Of a stretch of 17,298 nucleotides of DNA, positions 5,304 through 13,508 are shown one piece after another. The position numbers and the translations under genes are program-made. The DNA is from an uncultured Clostridia bacterium (GTDB lineage Bacteria > Bacillota > Clostridia > Oscillospirales > Acutalibacteraceae), in the NCBI GenBank assembly GCA_937897215.1, contig CALCBQ010000117.1, forward strand, positions 1 to 17,298. Direction: 5' to 3'. Position 1 is the stretch's first letter, and every line of letters starts with the position of its first letter. The notes below the pieces were generated by a model, which made no database searches, was not told the origin of the DNA, and saw only the letters and a list, made by a program, of their open reading frames with translations.

Positions 5304-5609
5304 CTAAATAACCAAAGCAATTAAAGCACCAATCAAACCGCCAAGAATAGTTGTGAGAATACAACTTATAATTGTGCGTTTGTAGTGCTTGAAGTCGTCT
5401 GCTGGCTCTGCTTCGATTTTATCAACCTTGATTTTTAACTCTTTAACATTTTCGTTGGTTTGCTTGCTCTGCTCAACCAGTTTAACCATTGTTTTAGACA
5501 TTGTGTTGATTTCTTTTATAACTGGCTTCAATTCGTCAATTTCGTGAGTGTTAAACTCAACTTTCTTTTCAAGCGCTGTCAGTCGGTGCTCCAAGTTTGT
5601 TTCTTCCAT
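5304..5609 (-). CDS. XhlA-like phage membrane protein (holin-associated)
   Basis: XhlA-type proteins (haemolysin XhlA family) are short coiled-coil proteins with a C-terminal membrane anchor. They occur in lysis cassettes of Bacillus and Clostridium phages and act with a holin and endolysin. The 101-aa product fits: a charged coiled coil at about 5-70 (RLTALEKKVEFNTHEIDELK), a short PADDFKHYKR linker, and one transmembrane segment at about 80-101 (SCILTTILGGLIGALIALVI). It is the last late gene, with an AAAGGGGG ribosome site, and is followed by a terminator. No endolysin or second holin gene is adjacent. Small tail-associated coiled-coil proteins are an alternative. Confidence 0.75.
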   Translation of the reverse strand: MEETNLEHRLTALEKKVEFNTHEIDELKPVIKEINTMSKTMVKLVEQSKQTNENVKELKIKVDKIEAEPADDFKHYKRTIISCILTTILGGLIGALIALVI

Positions 5610-5623
5610 TCTTTCCCCCTTTT

Positions 5624-7417
5624 TTAAACTTCAACATTAACTTCTTCAAACCACATTATAACTTTGTTAATCGTGGTTGAACTATTGGCGAAAGTTAATA
5701 GTTTTATTATGTCGCCCGCTTGCAATTGTCTTAAAATAGTGCCGTTTGTTGTTAATCGCTGTGAATTGTATAGCCAAACAGTTTGTTCTGCGTCATCTTG
5801 CGTGCTGTCGTTGATTGACACACCAGCGCAACAGTTGTTCCCGCCACTGCCAACATCTGCCCAGCGAACACTATATGTTATACGATAAACGCCGTCAAAC
5901 AAAACTTTAACACCGCCCCCAGTTACTTGTTCGAGGCTTTTATCACTCTTAAAGTCGAATGTGTCAAATGCGTGAGTTTGGAATTGTGATTGTGCAACGC
6001 TTAAATTGCTTGCTAATGCTCTTCCCAAATATCTTGAAAGCCCAGTGCCGTTGATTTCAACGCTTTCGGCTCTTTGTGGGAAGCAATTAACCCCAATGCT
6101 TTTTTTGTCTGTATCAATAAAAAATATTGGCAAGCCTTTTCCTATATATGCGATATATTCGATATAATCGCTTAAAAGGTCTTTTATTCGCACTTTAACA
6201 GTCCATTCATATAAATTGTCAAGGCTAACCGTTGTGAGCGTATTATTGGCTATATTTGCCCAACTAGAATATGAACTTTGGTCTGCTCTTTTAGTGCAAT
6301 ATTGGCAAGTTAATGAGTTTTTGCCGTTTAGACTTGAAAAAGTGCCGTCAACTAACAATCTGCTTGAAGTTTCAAAGTTGTTTATTCTGTAAAGACTAAC
6401 AACTGCGGTTGGATCTTGCCAAGCGTCAATTGTAACTGCAACACTTGTTATTGTTTTAAAACCACGGCTGTCTGTAACTGTTGTGGTTAGAGTGCCATTT
6501 TGTGATAAATTTATCACGCCCATTGATTGTGTGCCATTTCCAGCCACTGTAACGCCACTTATCGTTGTAGAGTATGAAACTATGCTTGCACCCTTTTTCG
6601 CCGTTGACGAGCCAATTATGGCTGTTAAAACGGACTTATTTTGAATTATGCGCTGATTGTCTTGTGTGATTGCTGTTGTGGCTTGGTTACTGTCATAATA
6701 ACTTAATGTAACGGCTGTTGGGTTTGCGTTAACAATTGTCATTGTTCTTGTTTGAGTTGCTGTGTAAACTGTGCCACTTATATTTGTTTCTAGCCCATAA
6801 ATAACACTTAATGTTGGGCTGTTTGGCGTTGCGTTTCTCAACGCTGTTCGCTGTGCTTCTGTTAACTCGAATGTAACTGTGCCACTGCTGGCTGATCCAA
6901 TGCTTTTTGTTATTCTATTGCCACCATACTGCAAATATGCTGTCATTGCAAAGCCACCCGCATTTGAGTAACTAAAAGACGGGTTTTGCTCGTCTGTGAA
7001 GTCATTTGCGTTTGTTATGGTTGCTTGGCGTGGTATTTTATCAAGCGTTACGCTTCCGTTGGCTGTTATTGAAGAAATATATGTGCCCGATATTGTCGCT
7101 TGAATGTTAAAAATTGTTTTTATTGAAAATGATTTTGTACCGTCTGCATTGTGATAAACTCGTTGTGTGGTCGTTCCAAGCGTTATTGTTTGCCCGCCCC
7201 CAGTATTGATTGCTGGGCTAGTAAAATTTTTTGTTGTGCCGTCTATCGTGCAACTGTTTGTTCTGCTACTTATATATAAACCATAAGAACTGGCGCAAAT
7301 AAGCCTATGTGTCGCTGTTATATCACTAAAATTACCCGCAACATTTTGGGTTGCCGTCCACAGCGTTTGGAGTGTGTAACCTCTATATGTTCCGCTAATT
7401 GTTCCACTTAATGCCAT
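5624..7417 (-). CDS. DUF859-like siphovirus structural protein with jelly-roll-type C-terminus
   Basis: The 597-aa product is rich in Thr, Ser, Asn and Gly with almost no long helices, typical of a beta-rich tail protein. The N-terminal part (MALSGTISGTYRGYTLQTLW..VAGNFSDITATHRL) and the repeated Ig-like modules across about 1-400 resemble DUF859, a siphovirus family near the tail-tip genes. From about 415 a short segment (KGLPIFFIDTDKKSIGVNCFP) looks like the usual link to a C-terminal head domain. Residues about 470-597 (FDTFDFKSDKSLEQV..GVYRITYSVRWADV) resemble C1q/TNF-like jelly-roll domains used for receptor binding. Role in host recognition is inferred. The ATG has an AAAGGGGG site. There is no peptidoglycan hydrolase motif. 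Confidence 0.7.
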   Translation of the reverse strand: MALSGTISGTYRGYTLQTLWTATQNVAGNFSDITATHRLICASSYGLYISSRTNSCTIDGTTKNFTSPAINTGGGQTITLGTTTQRVYHNADGTKSFSIKTIFNIQATISGTYISSITANGSVTLDKIPRQATITNANDFTDEQNPSFSYSNAGGFAMTAYLQYGGNRITKSIGSASSGTVTFELTEAQRTALRNATPNSPTLSVIYGLETNISGTVYTATQTRTMTIVNANPTAVTLSYYDSNQATTAITQDNQRIIQNKSVLTAIIGSSTAKKGASIVSYSTTISGVTVAGNGTQSMGVINLSQNGTLTTTVTDSRGFKTITSVAVTIDAWQDPTAVVSLYRINNFETSSRLLVDGTFSSLNGKNSLTCQYCTKRADQSSYSSWANIANNTLTTVSLDNLYEWTVKVRIKDLLSDYIEYIAYIGKGLPIFFIDTDKKSIGVNCFPQRAESVEINGTGLSRYLGRALASNLSVAQSQFQTHAFDTFDFKSDKSLEQVTGGGVKVLFDGVYRITYSVRWADVGSGGNNCCAGVSINDSTQDDAEQTVWLYNSQRLTTNGTILRQLQAGDIIKLLTFANSSTTINKVIMWFEEVNVEV

Positions 7418-7431
7418 ATTATTTGCCCCCT

Positions 7432-9114
7432 TTAATTTTCTTCATAAATAGCAACAAACCCAATGCCGTTGTTGCTTTCAGTTTGAATTGGCAACATTCT
7501 TAATTTTCCGCCAACAGTTATTTCTTTTTTTGCAATAAATTTATTTGTGCAAAATGTTTCGCCGTCAACCCAATAAATTTTATTTCCGTTTTTGTCAAAA
7601 CCAGCAAAGCCAACTTCGTTATTGATTTGAATATAACTTGCGTCATTTGCCCACATAACAAGTCCGTTTTGATCCAAACGCCCAATTAACTTGTTTGCTT
7701 CGTTAAAAACTTCAAGCACACCGTGTTGTTGTGTTTCGCTTCCAAGTCTTAATGTTCCACCCTTTATAATGTCAGCAACTAAATTTATTACATTTATGTT
7801 TTGAGCGTTAAAAGTGCCGTCTATCGTCCACGCACTCACAAAATTGCCGTTTATTCCATTTTTGCTGAATGATATTCCAGCACTGTTTATCATTATACAG
7901 TTTTGTGCGTCTTCTTTTGGCAAGTTGTCAATAATTAAAATTTTGTCGCTTTCATAAATAACATAAGAACTGCCCAACGCACCCCAAATCTGTTCGTATG
8001 CGTTAGCCAATTCGCTATTTATTTGCTGTGTAACATCACTTGACACGGCTTCTTGTGCTGATTGACTGGCGCTTGTTGTTATGCTTGGAATTAAATTTTT
8101 TAATTTGTTTGTTGGTGTTCCAAAGTTTACTTCTGTAAATCTTTCTTGCAAACAATCATATTTCAATGATGTAACATAAGTTGGTATTGTTTGATTTGCT
8201 GGCATAAATCTTTCGTCAATAACTTCTATAAAGTCGCCCACATCTGTTATACGCTCAACATTCGCTTTTATTGTGTAACTTATTTTTGGAACACAATTTT
8301 CAGTTATATATGCGATTGCTTGTGTTCTTAAATCTTCAATCAATTCTGCTTGGTATTGCTCGTCAGTTTCGCCGTCTTGTTGCTCCAAGTCTTGATTAAA
8401 TGTAACAGTCTTGCAATATGGTATGTCATACTCTAAACCATAATATTGACTTGAAGTGTCAATGTCGCTAGTGGTTATGTATAATTCGGGCAATAATAAG
8501 CCGTCTTTTCCAACTGGCAAAAGTTTTGTTACAACTTTGCTCCAATCTTCTTTGGCTGTTATCTCTTGCAAGTTCTTTCCATATCGAATAACAACGCCAT
8601 TGTCTTGCCCTATTGTGTTGCGAATTTCAATTCTAAAATTATCACGCACCAAATGCCCACCCCAAACGCTTATTATATCGCTTATGGCTTCCGTAAGGCT
8701 TTTGCGGACAACTCTTAATGAATTAAGGTCTTCAATATCACTTAAAGTTGTGAACGGGCTTGCTGGCTCTGTGTGTGAGTTAAACCAATCAAGTGCATAG
8801 TTACAATTTCGGTCAACAACATAATTGTCTGCAATCAAATAATTGTCTGCGTCAAAATATAGGTGTTTGCAAGCGCAAGTGATTTTGTTATTTTTCTTTT
8901 GTGGGTTGTAAACTCGAAACCCTTGCTCGCCCCAAGGTGTATCACAAACAATTATGTTGCCTTGCTCGATATAGTCTTTGTCGTTTATGCTTGTTTCAAG
9001 TGCCAAAGAATATTCGCCGTTATCTTCTTTTGTTATAACTGCTTTTAGTGGTTGCAATATCTTTTCGCCGTTGTTATTAAAAACTTTTTCACTTGCTCCA
9101 AAAACTTTAATCAT
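7432..9114 (-). CDS. tail endopeptidase/spike (Tal-like, prophage tail family)
   Basis: The 560-aa product matches the prophage tail endopeptidase family (gp27-like baseplate hub with extension). The beta-rich N-terminal hub is at about 1-340 (ITKEDNGEYSLALETSINDK, CDTPWGEQGFRVYNPQKKN, TKLLPVGKDG). A link at about 345-385 (SITTSASQSAQEAVSSDVTQ) follows, then a C-terminal region (about 390-560) of the kind that replaces the lysin domain in many gut phages (MINSAGISFSKNGINGNF, YWVDGETFCTNKF). In these phages the protein closes the tail tube below Dit and forms the tip. No obvious catalytic hydrolase motif is seen in the C-terminal part. It has an AAGGTGG ribosome site and lies downstream of Dit with one fibre gene between. 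Confidence 0.8.
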   Translation of the reverse strand: MIKVFGASEKVFNNNGEKILQPLKAVITKEDNGEYSLALETSINDKDYIEQGNIIVCDTPWGEQGFRVYNPQKKNNKITCACKHLYFDADNYLIADNYVVDRNCNYALDWFNSHTEPASPFTTLSDIEDLNSLRVVRKSLTEAISDIISVWGGHLVRDNFRIEIRNTIGQDNGVVIRYGKNLQEITAKEDWSKVVTKLLPVGKDGLLLPELYITTSDIDTSSQYYGLEYDIPYCKTVTFNQDLEQQDGETDEQYQAELIEDLRTQAIAYITENCVPKISYTIKANVERITDVGDFIEVIDERFMPANQTIPTYVTSLKYDCLQERFTEVNFGTPTNKLKNLIPSITTSASQSAQEAVSSDVTQQINSELANAYEQIWGALGSSYVIYESDKILIIDNLPKEDAQNCIMINSAGISFSKNGINGNFVSAWTIDGTFNAQNINVINLVADIIKGGTLRLGSETQQHGVLEVFNEANKLIGRLDQNGLVMWANDASYIQINNEVGFAGFDKNGNKIYWVDGETFCTNKFIAKKEITVGGKLRMLPIQTESNNGIGFVAIYEEN

Positions 9115-9125
9115 AATAAACCACC

Positions 9126-10289
9126 TTATTCGATTATTTTATAAATTTTTGTTATTGTTGGGTATATAAAAGTATGAATTCCATTATCTGTGCTTATTGC
9201 TCTATAAAACCAAAGAACGCCACCAGTTCTATAACCACCTTGCAATGCTATACCATAAACACTTGACGACGAAGAAGTATAAGTTACAAATGGAAAATTT
9301 ATTATTTGTGCAAAACTCCCACTACTAGAAGAAGCCCCAATGATTGCTTTTGATTTTGCTCTTGTCGTTCCCCCAGTATTAACAACTTCCCACTCAACTT
9401 CAATAGTATCTCCAATATTCAAATTATCAAATGTAAAAGTTATTGGCTCATTATTTTGTGCTTGTTGACTTCCACTCCATAACAGTTCTTTTTGGGGAAT
9501 TATAGTGTCGCCAATTTTTAAAATTCCGTTTTCGTCCCTTACTAACTGTAAATTATTTATTTTTTGTGAGTTTGCTGAATTTTGTGAGTTTACTGCATTT
9601 TGTGCGTTTGTTGCATTTTGTGCATTTTGTGCGTTTGTTGCACTGTCAGCACTTGTTGAGTGTGTCGCACTTGGCACTGTAACAGTTCCGTTTTCAATCT
9701 TTGTTATTTCTTCAAATGAAGCACTTGCCTTTGAGTTGGTTTCGTTGATTGCTCCAACCAATGTGTCTTTGGCTGTTGTGCTTAATGTTGACATATCGCC
9801 AATTTTAGCGTTTGCGACTGGGTCTGTTTCGTATTCAATGCCGTGTGTTGCTGGTGTTGTTTCTGCGTCTGTTTCGATAGTGTCGTCAATCTCAATTTCT
9901 GCAAGTTCTGTTGTTATTCTGTCAACCCCAGTTACATTGTAGGTTACAACAAAATTGCCTTTAATGACGGTTTTTATAACATTCCCAACTGCAATTTTTA
10001 AGTCATACAAATATATGTGGTCGGCTTCTAGGTCTTGGCTGTCGGTGGCTTGTAACTGCAATTTATAAATGAGTTCTTTTTTATAAAAGTTTTCGTCAAG
10101 TTTTGTTATTCCAGCATTGATTGTTTTTTCAATCAAAGGCGTTGTGTCGTCTTGGTTTTCTTTCACTGTAAAAAATGCACTTGTTAAGTCTTGCGTTATA
10201 TTTTTGAATGTGAGTTTTAATGCGTATGTGTCGCCCTTGGTATATTCAATTCTAAATTCATTTTTTTTCTCAATTTTTATGTTTGCCAT
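9126..10289 (-). CDS. tail fibre/baseplate-like protein with BppU-like N-terminus
   Basis: From the ATG at 10287-10289 (AAAAGGGGG ribosome site) the product is 387 aa. A TTG seven codons upstream would give a longer form but has no ribosome site. Residues 1-120 form an Ig-like domain (RIEYTKGDTYALKLTFKN, YLYDLKIAVGNVIKTVIKGN) like the N-terminus of BppU-type baseplate proteins. Residues about 150-250 are a flexible linker with the fibre motif TLVGAINETNSKA and short NAQNA/NSQNS repeats. Residues 260-387 form a beta-rich C-terminal domain, probably receptor binding. It lies between Dit and the tail endopeptidase, an unusual place for a fibre gene. Confidence 0.7.
   Translation of the reverse strand: MANIKIEKKNEFRIEYTKGDTYALKLTFKNITQDLTSAFFTVKENQDDTTPLIEKTINAGITKLDENFYKKELIYKLQLQATDSQDLEADHIYLYDLKIAVGNVIKTVIKGNFVVTYNVTGVDRITTELAEIEIDDTIETDAETTPATHGIEYETDPVANAKIGDMSTLSTTAKDTLVGAINETNSKASASFEEITKIENGTVTVPSATHSTSADSATNAQNAQNATNAQNAVNSQNSANSQKINNLQLVRDENGILKIGDTIIPQKELLWSGSQQAQNNEPITFTFDNLNIGDTIEVEWEVVNTGGTTRAKSKAIIGASSSSGSFAQIINFPFVTYTSSSSSVYGIALQGGYRTGGVLWFYRAISTDNGIHTFIYPTITKIYKIIE
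9575..9650. repeat. degenerate short tandem repeats inside the fibre gene
   Basis: Repeats of the GCATTTTGTGCGTTTGTT type (units of 9 or 18 bases) encode the NAQNA/NSQNS linker. Repeats in frame would let the linker change length by recombination without breaking the gene. Confidence 0.7.
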
Positions 10290-10300
10290 ATTTCCCCCTT

Positions 10301-10999
10301 TTATAGCCAACGGCTAAATTTTGATATTTCAATTTTTGTTATTGTTCCAGTCCAAGATAATGTGTTCGTGCCTTTTGGAAGTATCAAAAAGTTGCCGTCC
10401 ATTATTCTGTTTCGCAATCCGTTTTCGTTATATGCTTCTTGCTCTATGCTGTCTAGTGTTACAACATCATTTTCGTTTAATTCCAAAGTGAATTGTTGCA
10501 CGCCATTAAGTGAAAAGTTTATTGTTCCAGTTCCGTAAATAGTCATTATTGGCTTGCTGGCATAATTCCCCGAGTTTACAACGCTTATTTGTTGCGTTGA
10601 TGATATATTAAAAGTTTTTGTTCTTTCTGTTATGGAATATTTGAACGGCTGAACTTCAAAAGTGATTTCTGCTGTTTTAAATCTTAAAAGTTTGTCAAAA
10701 TCTATGCTTTCAATAATTTGTGCGTTATAGTATTTGTCTGCTTCGTTTGAAAATGTAACTTGCCCACTTCCGTTTAACCAAGCAATTATTGTGTCAATGT
10801 CATAACCCTTTGTTAGCCCAATTTTAACTTTCTTTTTATATGCTTCAAAGCCTAACGGGGTTATTATGCTACCGTCCCGCCCGTCAAGCGTCAAAACTTG
10901 CGTTCTCATTGCTGGCTTTCTAATTGGTGGAAGTGCGCTAACAATTAAACCTTTAACATCTCGGCTGTCAATGTTATTCCATATAAAATATTCAATCAT
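10301..10999 (-). CDS. distal tail protein (Dit)
   Basis: Dit is the hub of the siphophage baseplate; it forms hexamers at the end of the tail tube and carries the Tal and receptor-binding proteins. The 232-aa length and the gene's place right after the tape measure gene fit the Sipho_tail family. The N-terminal belt region has the usual opening (YFIWNNIDSRDVKGLIVSAL) and GRDGSIITPLGFEAYKKKVKI. The C-terminal galectin-like part (about 135-232) ends in NTLSWTGTITKIEISKFSRWL, with the common WTG-type turn. The ATG follows an AAAAGGGGG site. Confidence 0.9.
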   Translation of the reverse strand: MIEYFIWNNIDSRDVKGLIVSALPPIRKPAMRTQVLTLDGRDGSIITPLGFEAYKKKVKIGLTKGYDIDTIIAWLNGSGQVTFSNEADKYYNAQIIESIDFDKLLRFKTAEITFEVQPFKYSITERTKTFNISSTQQISVVNSGNYASKPIMTIYGTGTINFSLNGVQQFTLELNENDVVTLDSIEQEAYNENGLRNRIMDGNFLILPKGTNTLSWTGTITKIEISKFSRWL

Positions 11000-11016
11000 T
11001 TTGCTTTTTCCCCCTT

Positions 11017-13269
11017 TTAGTTATAAACAACACGCTCAACGGTGTCTGTTACAAATTTGCCAGCAACTTCGTCATCTAGCACAATATTTACTTGTTGCAA
11101 TGCTTCTTTAAATGCTTCAACCATAGTGTCAAAAACTATTGCTGGGCTGGATCCATTAACACTTGAATTTGTGCCAAGGTCAAAACTTGTTGGAATAGAA
11201 CTTGCCATTTGACTTGAAACATCAGCCATTGTGTCTTCAAAACCCTCGCCAATTCCAAGAGCCATATTCTTACCAATTTCGTCTGCAAAGACTGTTGACG
11301 GGCTATGAATTCCAAACACATTTTTAAAACTATTTATTATATTTCTGCCCATATCTTTAACGCCGTTGATTAAGTTACTAAACCAACTTTTCATACCTTC
11401 CCAAATTCCTTTGAGAATATTAACACCAATTTGTTTGATGTCGCCCATTCCTTGCCCAAAGCCCTTTACTATGCTTGCAATTATTTCGGGTATTTTGCCA
11501 ACAAGTTGCGGAACGGCTTGCATAATACCATTTCCCAATTGTATTATGATTTGAACGCCTTGTTGTGTGATTTTATAACTTAAAGACATAAGCGTTGAAA
11601 TAATTTTTTCAATTATTTCGGGTAGCCTATCAACAAGAATTGGAATAGCATTTAAAATGCCCTCAATCAACGCTTCAAGCAATTTGACGCCCGTATCTAT
11701 TATAAAATCAACATTGCTTAACAAAGTGTCAACAATAGTTAATATTGCGTCAACCATTGCTGGAACAAGTGCTGGCAACGCACTCGCTATGCCTTTAATC
11801 AATGACAATATGATTTGAACGCCAGCATTAACTAATGACGGCAACATTGCAACTATTGAATTAAGCAGTTGTGGCAAAACGCTTTCAATTGCTGTAACTA
11901 ATTGTGGCAACACCGCAACAACGCTTTCAATCATTGCTTGAATTGCTGTGATAATGAGTGGCAATGTGTCTTGAATTAACGGCGGTATTGCTTCAATTAT
12001 TCTTGGGGCTAGTTCTTGCATAAGTCTTCCAACTAACTGCCCAAGCCCTTGAATTGTTGTTTTAACTCTTGGCAATATGTTATCAAGTGCGGTCATAAGG
12101 CTATCAACAAAGTTGTTCATTAACTGCCCAAAATCTGCGTTTTCGTCTGCAATTCCAGTCAATAAGTTTTTCCACGCCGATTTCATAGCGTTAACTGATC
12201 CACTTATTGTTTTGCTTGCTTCTTTTGCTGTTGTGCCAGTTATGCCCATTTCGTTTTGTATAATATGTATTGCTTCGGTTACATCTGCAAAACTACTAAT
12301 TGACAAATCAGCCATTTCTCCGTTGGCTTCTTTTACTCGGTTTGCGTCTGCAATTAAACGCTCCATTTCCGTTTTTGTTCCACCATAACCAAGTTTTAAG
12401 TTATCAAGCATTGTATAGTTTTGTTTTGCAAAACCTTGGTAGGCGTTTTGGATCATAGACATATCAGTTCCCATTTTATTTGCGTTGTCGCTCATATCAC
12501 TGATTGCCATATCTGCATATTTTGCGCTTTTTTCAGTGTCTTGCCCTAAACTTTGCAACAAACTTGCTGAAAAACTTGTTACGGTTTCCATATATTCGTT
12601 TGCTGAAAGTCCAGCCGTTTTGTAAGCATTATTTGCGTATTTTTCAACGATTGGCGCACTTTCTTTGAATAGTGTTTCAACACCACCAATTAACTGCTCA
12701 TAATCTGCATAACTTGCTATGGCTTGCTTGCCTAAATTAACAACCGCACCCGCAAGGCTTTTAATGCCGTTTATAGCGCTCGTGATTGCTTGCGCACCCA
12801 AGTTAGCCAATATGCCTTTAAACACTGTGAAGCCACCATTTGAAGCCTTTTCTGCTTTGTTTCCAGCGTCTTGAATACTGTTGCCAAGTTCGTCAACTGC
12901 TTTGTCGTTTATTTCAATTTGTTTGGTGTTCTTTTCGATTGTTCGAGTTGTGGCGTTAACTTCTGCTTGTGCTTTGTTAACTTCGTTTTGCCACTTTCTC
13001 ACGGTTTCTGCGTTGCTGTCTTCGGCTGTTGTTGCTTCTTGCAACATCTTTTTGGCTTCTGCAAGTTTTTTGTTTTGCTCGTCAAGTCTTTTGTTTAAAA
13101 CTTGGTTTTGCTGTGCAAGATTTGCAGTTGAATTGTCGTTTCTTTCATACTGGCTTGTAACAACTTTCATTTCGCTTGATAACAAGGTCAAATTGCTTGT
13201 TATCTCTCTTAACGCCTTTTTATATTCAGTTTCGCCAGTCAGTTTTATACTTCCACCAAAACTTGACAT
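11017..13269 (-). CDS. tape measure protein
   Basis: This protein fixes tail length, fills the tail tube and is ejected with the DNA. The 750-aa product has a coiled-coil N-terminus (about 20-135, LDEQNKKLAEAKKMLQEATT), then the conserved phage minor-tail region (about 185-370: YADYEQLIGGVETLFKES, KYADMAISDMSDNANKMGT, LKLGYGGTKTEMERLIADA). Long hydrophobic helices follow at about 390-610 (ALVPAMVDAILTIVDTLL), with the conserved FGIHSPSTVFADEIGKNMA near 645-665. From the usual ~1.5 angstrom per residue the tail would be about 110 nm long. The start follows AAAGGGGG. Dit follows after 17 bases. Confidence 0.95.
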   Translation of the reverse strand: MSSFGGSIKLTGETEYKKALREITSNLTLLSSEMKVVTSQYERNDNSTANLAQQNQVLNKRLDEQNKKLAEAKKMLQEATTAEDSNAETVRKWQNEVNKAQAEVNATTRTIEKNTKQIEINDKAVDELGNSIQDAGNKAEKASNGGFTVFKGILANLGAQAITSAINGIKSLAGAVVNLGKQAIASYADYEQLIGGVETLFKESAPIVEKYANNAYKTAGLSANEYMETVTSFSASLLQSLGQDTEKSAKYADMAISDMSDNANKMGTDMSMIQNAYQGFAKQNYTMLDNLKLGYGGTKTEMERLIADANRVKEANGEMADLSISSFADVTEAIHIIQNEMGITGTTAKEASKTISGSVNAMKSAWKNLLTGIADENADFGQLMNNFVDSLMTALDNILPRVKTTIQGLGQLVGRLMQELAPRIIEAIPPLIQDTLPLIITAIQAMIESVVAVLPQLVTAIESVLPQLLNSIVAMLPSLVNAGVQIILSLIKGIASALPALVPAMVDAILTIVDTLLSNVDFIIDTGVKLLEALIEGILNAIPILVDRLPEIIEKIISTLMSLSYKITQQGVQIIIQLGNGIMQAVPQLVGKIPEIIASIVKGFGQGMGDIKQIGVNILKGIWEGMKSWFSNLINGVKDMGRNIINSFKNVFGIHSPSTVFADEIGKNMALGIGEGFEDTMADVSSQMASSIPTSFDLGTNSSVNGSSPAIVFDTMVEAFKEALQQVNIVLDDEVAGKFVTDTVERVVYN

Positions 13270-13304
13270 ATTTTCGCCCCCTTTCTTATTTTATTTTTAT
13301 GTTT

Positions 13305-13499
13305 TTAATTTTCTTTCAATTGCTTTTCCAAAGTTCTCAATTCTTCTATGATGTCAACACACGCTTGCTTTTTTTCTTCATAGTCTGCTCTTTGCATACC
13401 AAACAACTCAACTTGCTCAACATCTTCTTTAAACTTTTGTAGTTGTTGTTTTAATTCTAATATTCGTAAACTTTTATTATAAATTTCTTTACTGTCCAT
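13305..13499 (-). CDS. small coiled-coil protein before tape measure gene
   Basis: This 64-aa protein is almost wholly helical and charged (ILELKQQLQKFKEDVEQVEL, CVDIIEELRTLEKQLKEN) and is likely a short coiled coil. No family is recognised. The start is well supported by AGGAGGG upstream of the ATG. It lies between the first fibre-like gene and the tape measure gene. It is too short and too different to be the frameshifted chaperone, which is found further upstream. Confidence 0.65.
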   Translation of the reverse strand: MDSKEIYNKSLRILELKQQLQKFKEDVEQVELFGMQRADYEEKKQACVDIIEELRTLEKQLKEN

Positions 13500-13508
13500 A
13501 TTTCCCTC

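Noticed and set aside
9505..9942. 145-aa plus-strand frame with repeated FCAFVAFCAF
   Set aside because: It is antisense to the fibre-gene linker; the apparent repeat is the reverse reading of the NAQNA repeat.
10290..10310. Upstream TTG start for the 9126-10289 fibre gene
   Set aside because: The TTG lacks a ribosome site; the ATG at 10287-10289 follows AAAAGGGGG directly.
12871..13351. Plus-strand frames opposite the tape measure gene
   Set aside because: They are Cys/Phe/Ser-rich mirror frames of the coiled-coil coding strand with no ribosome site.
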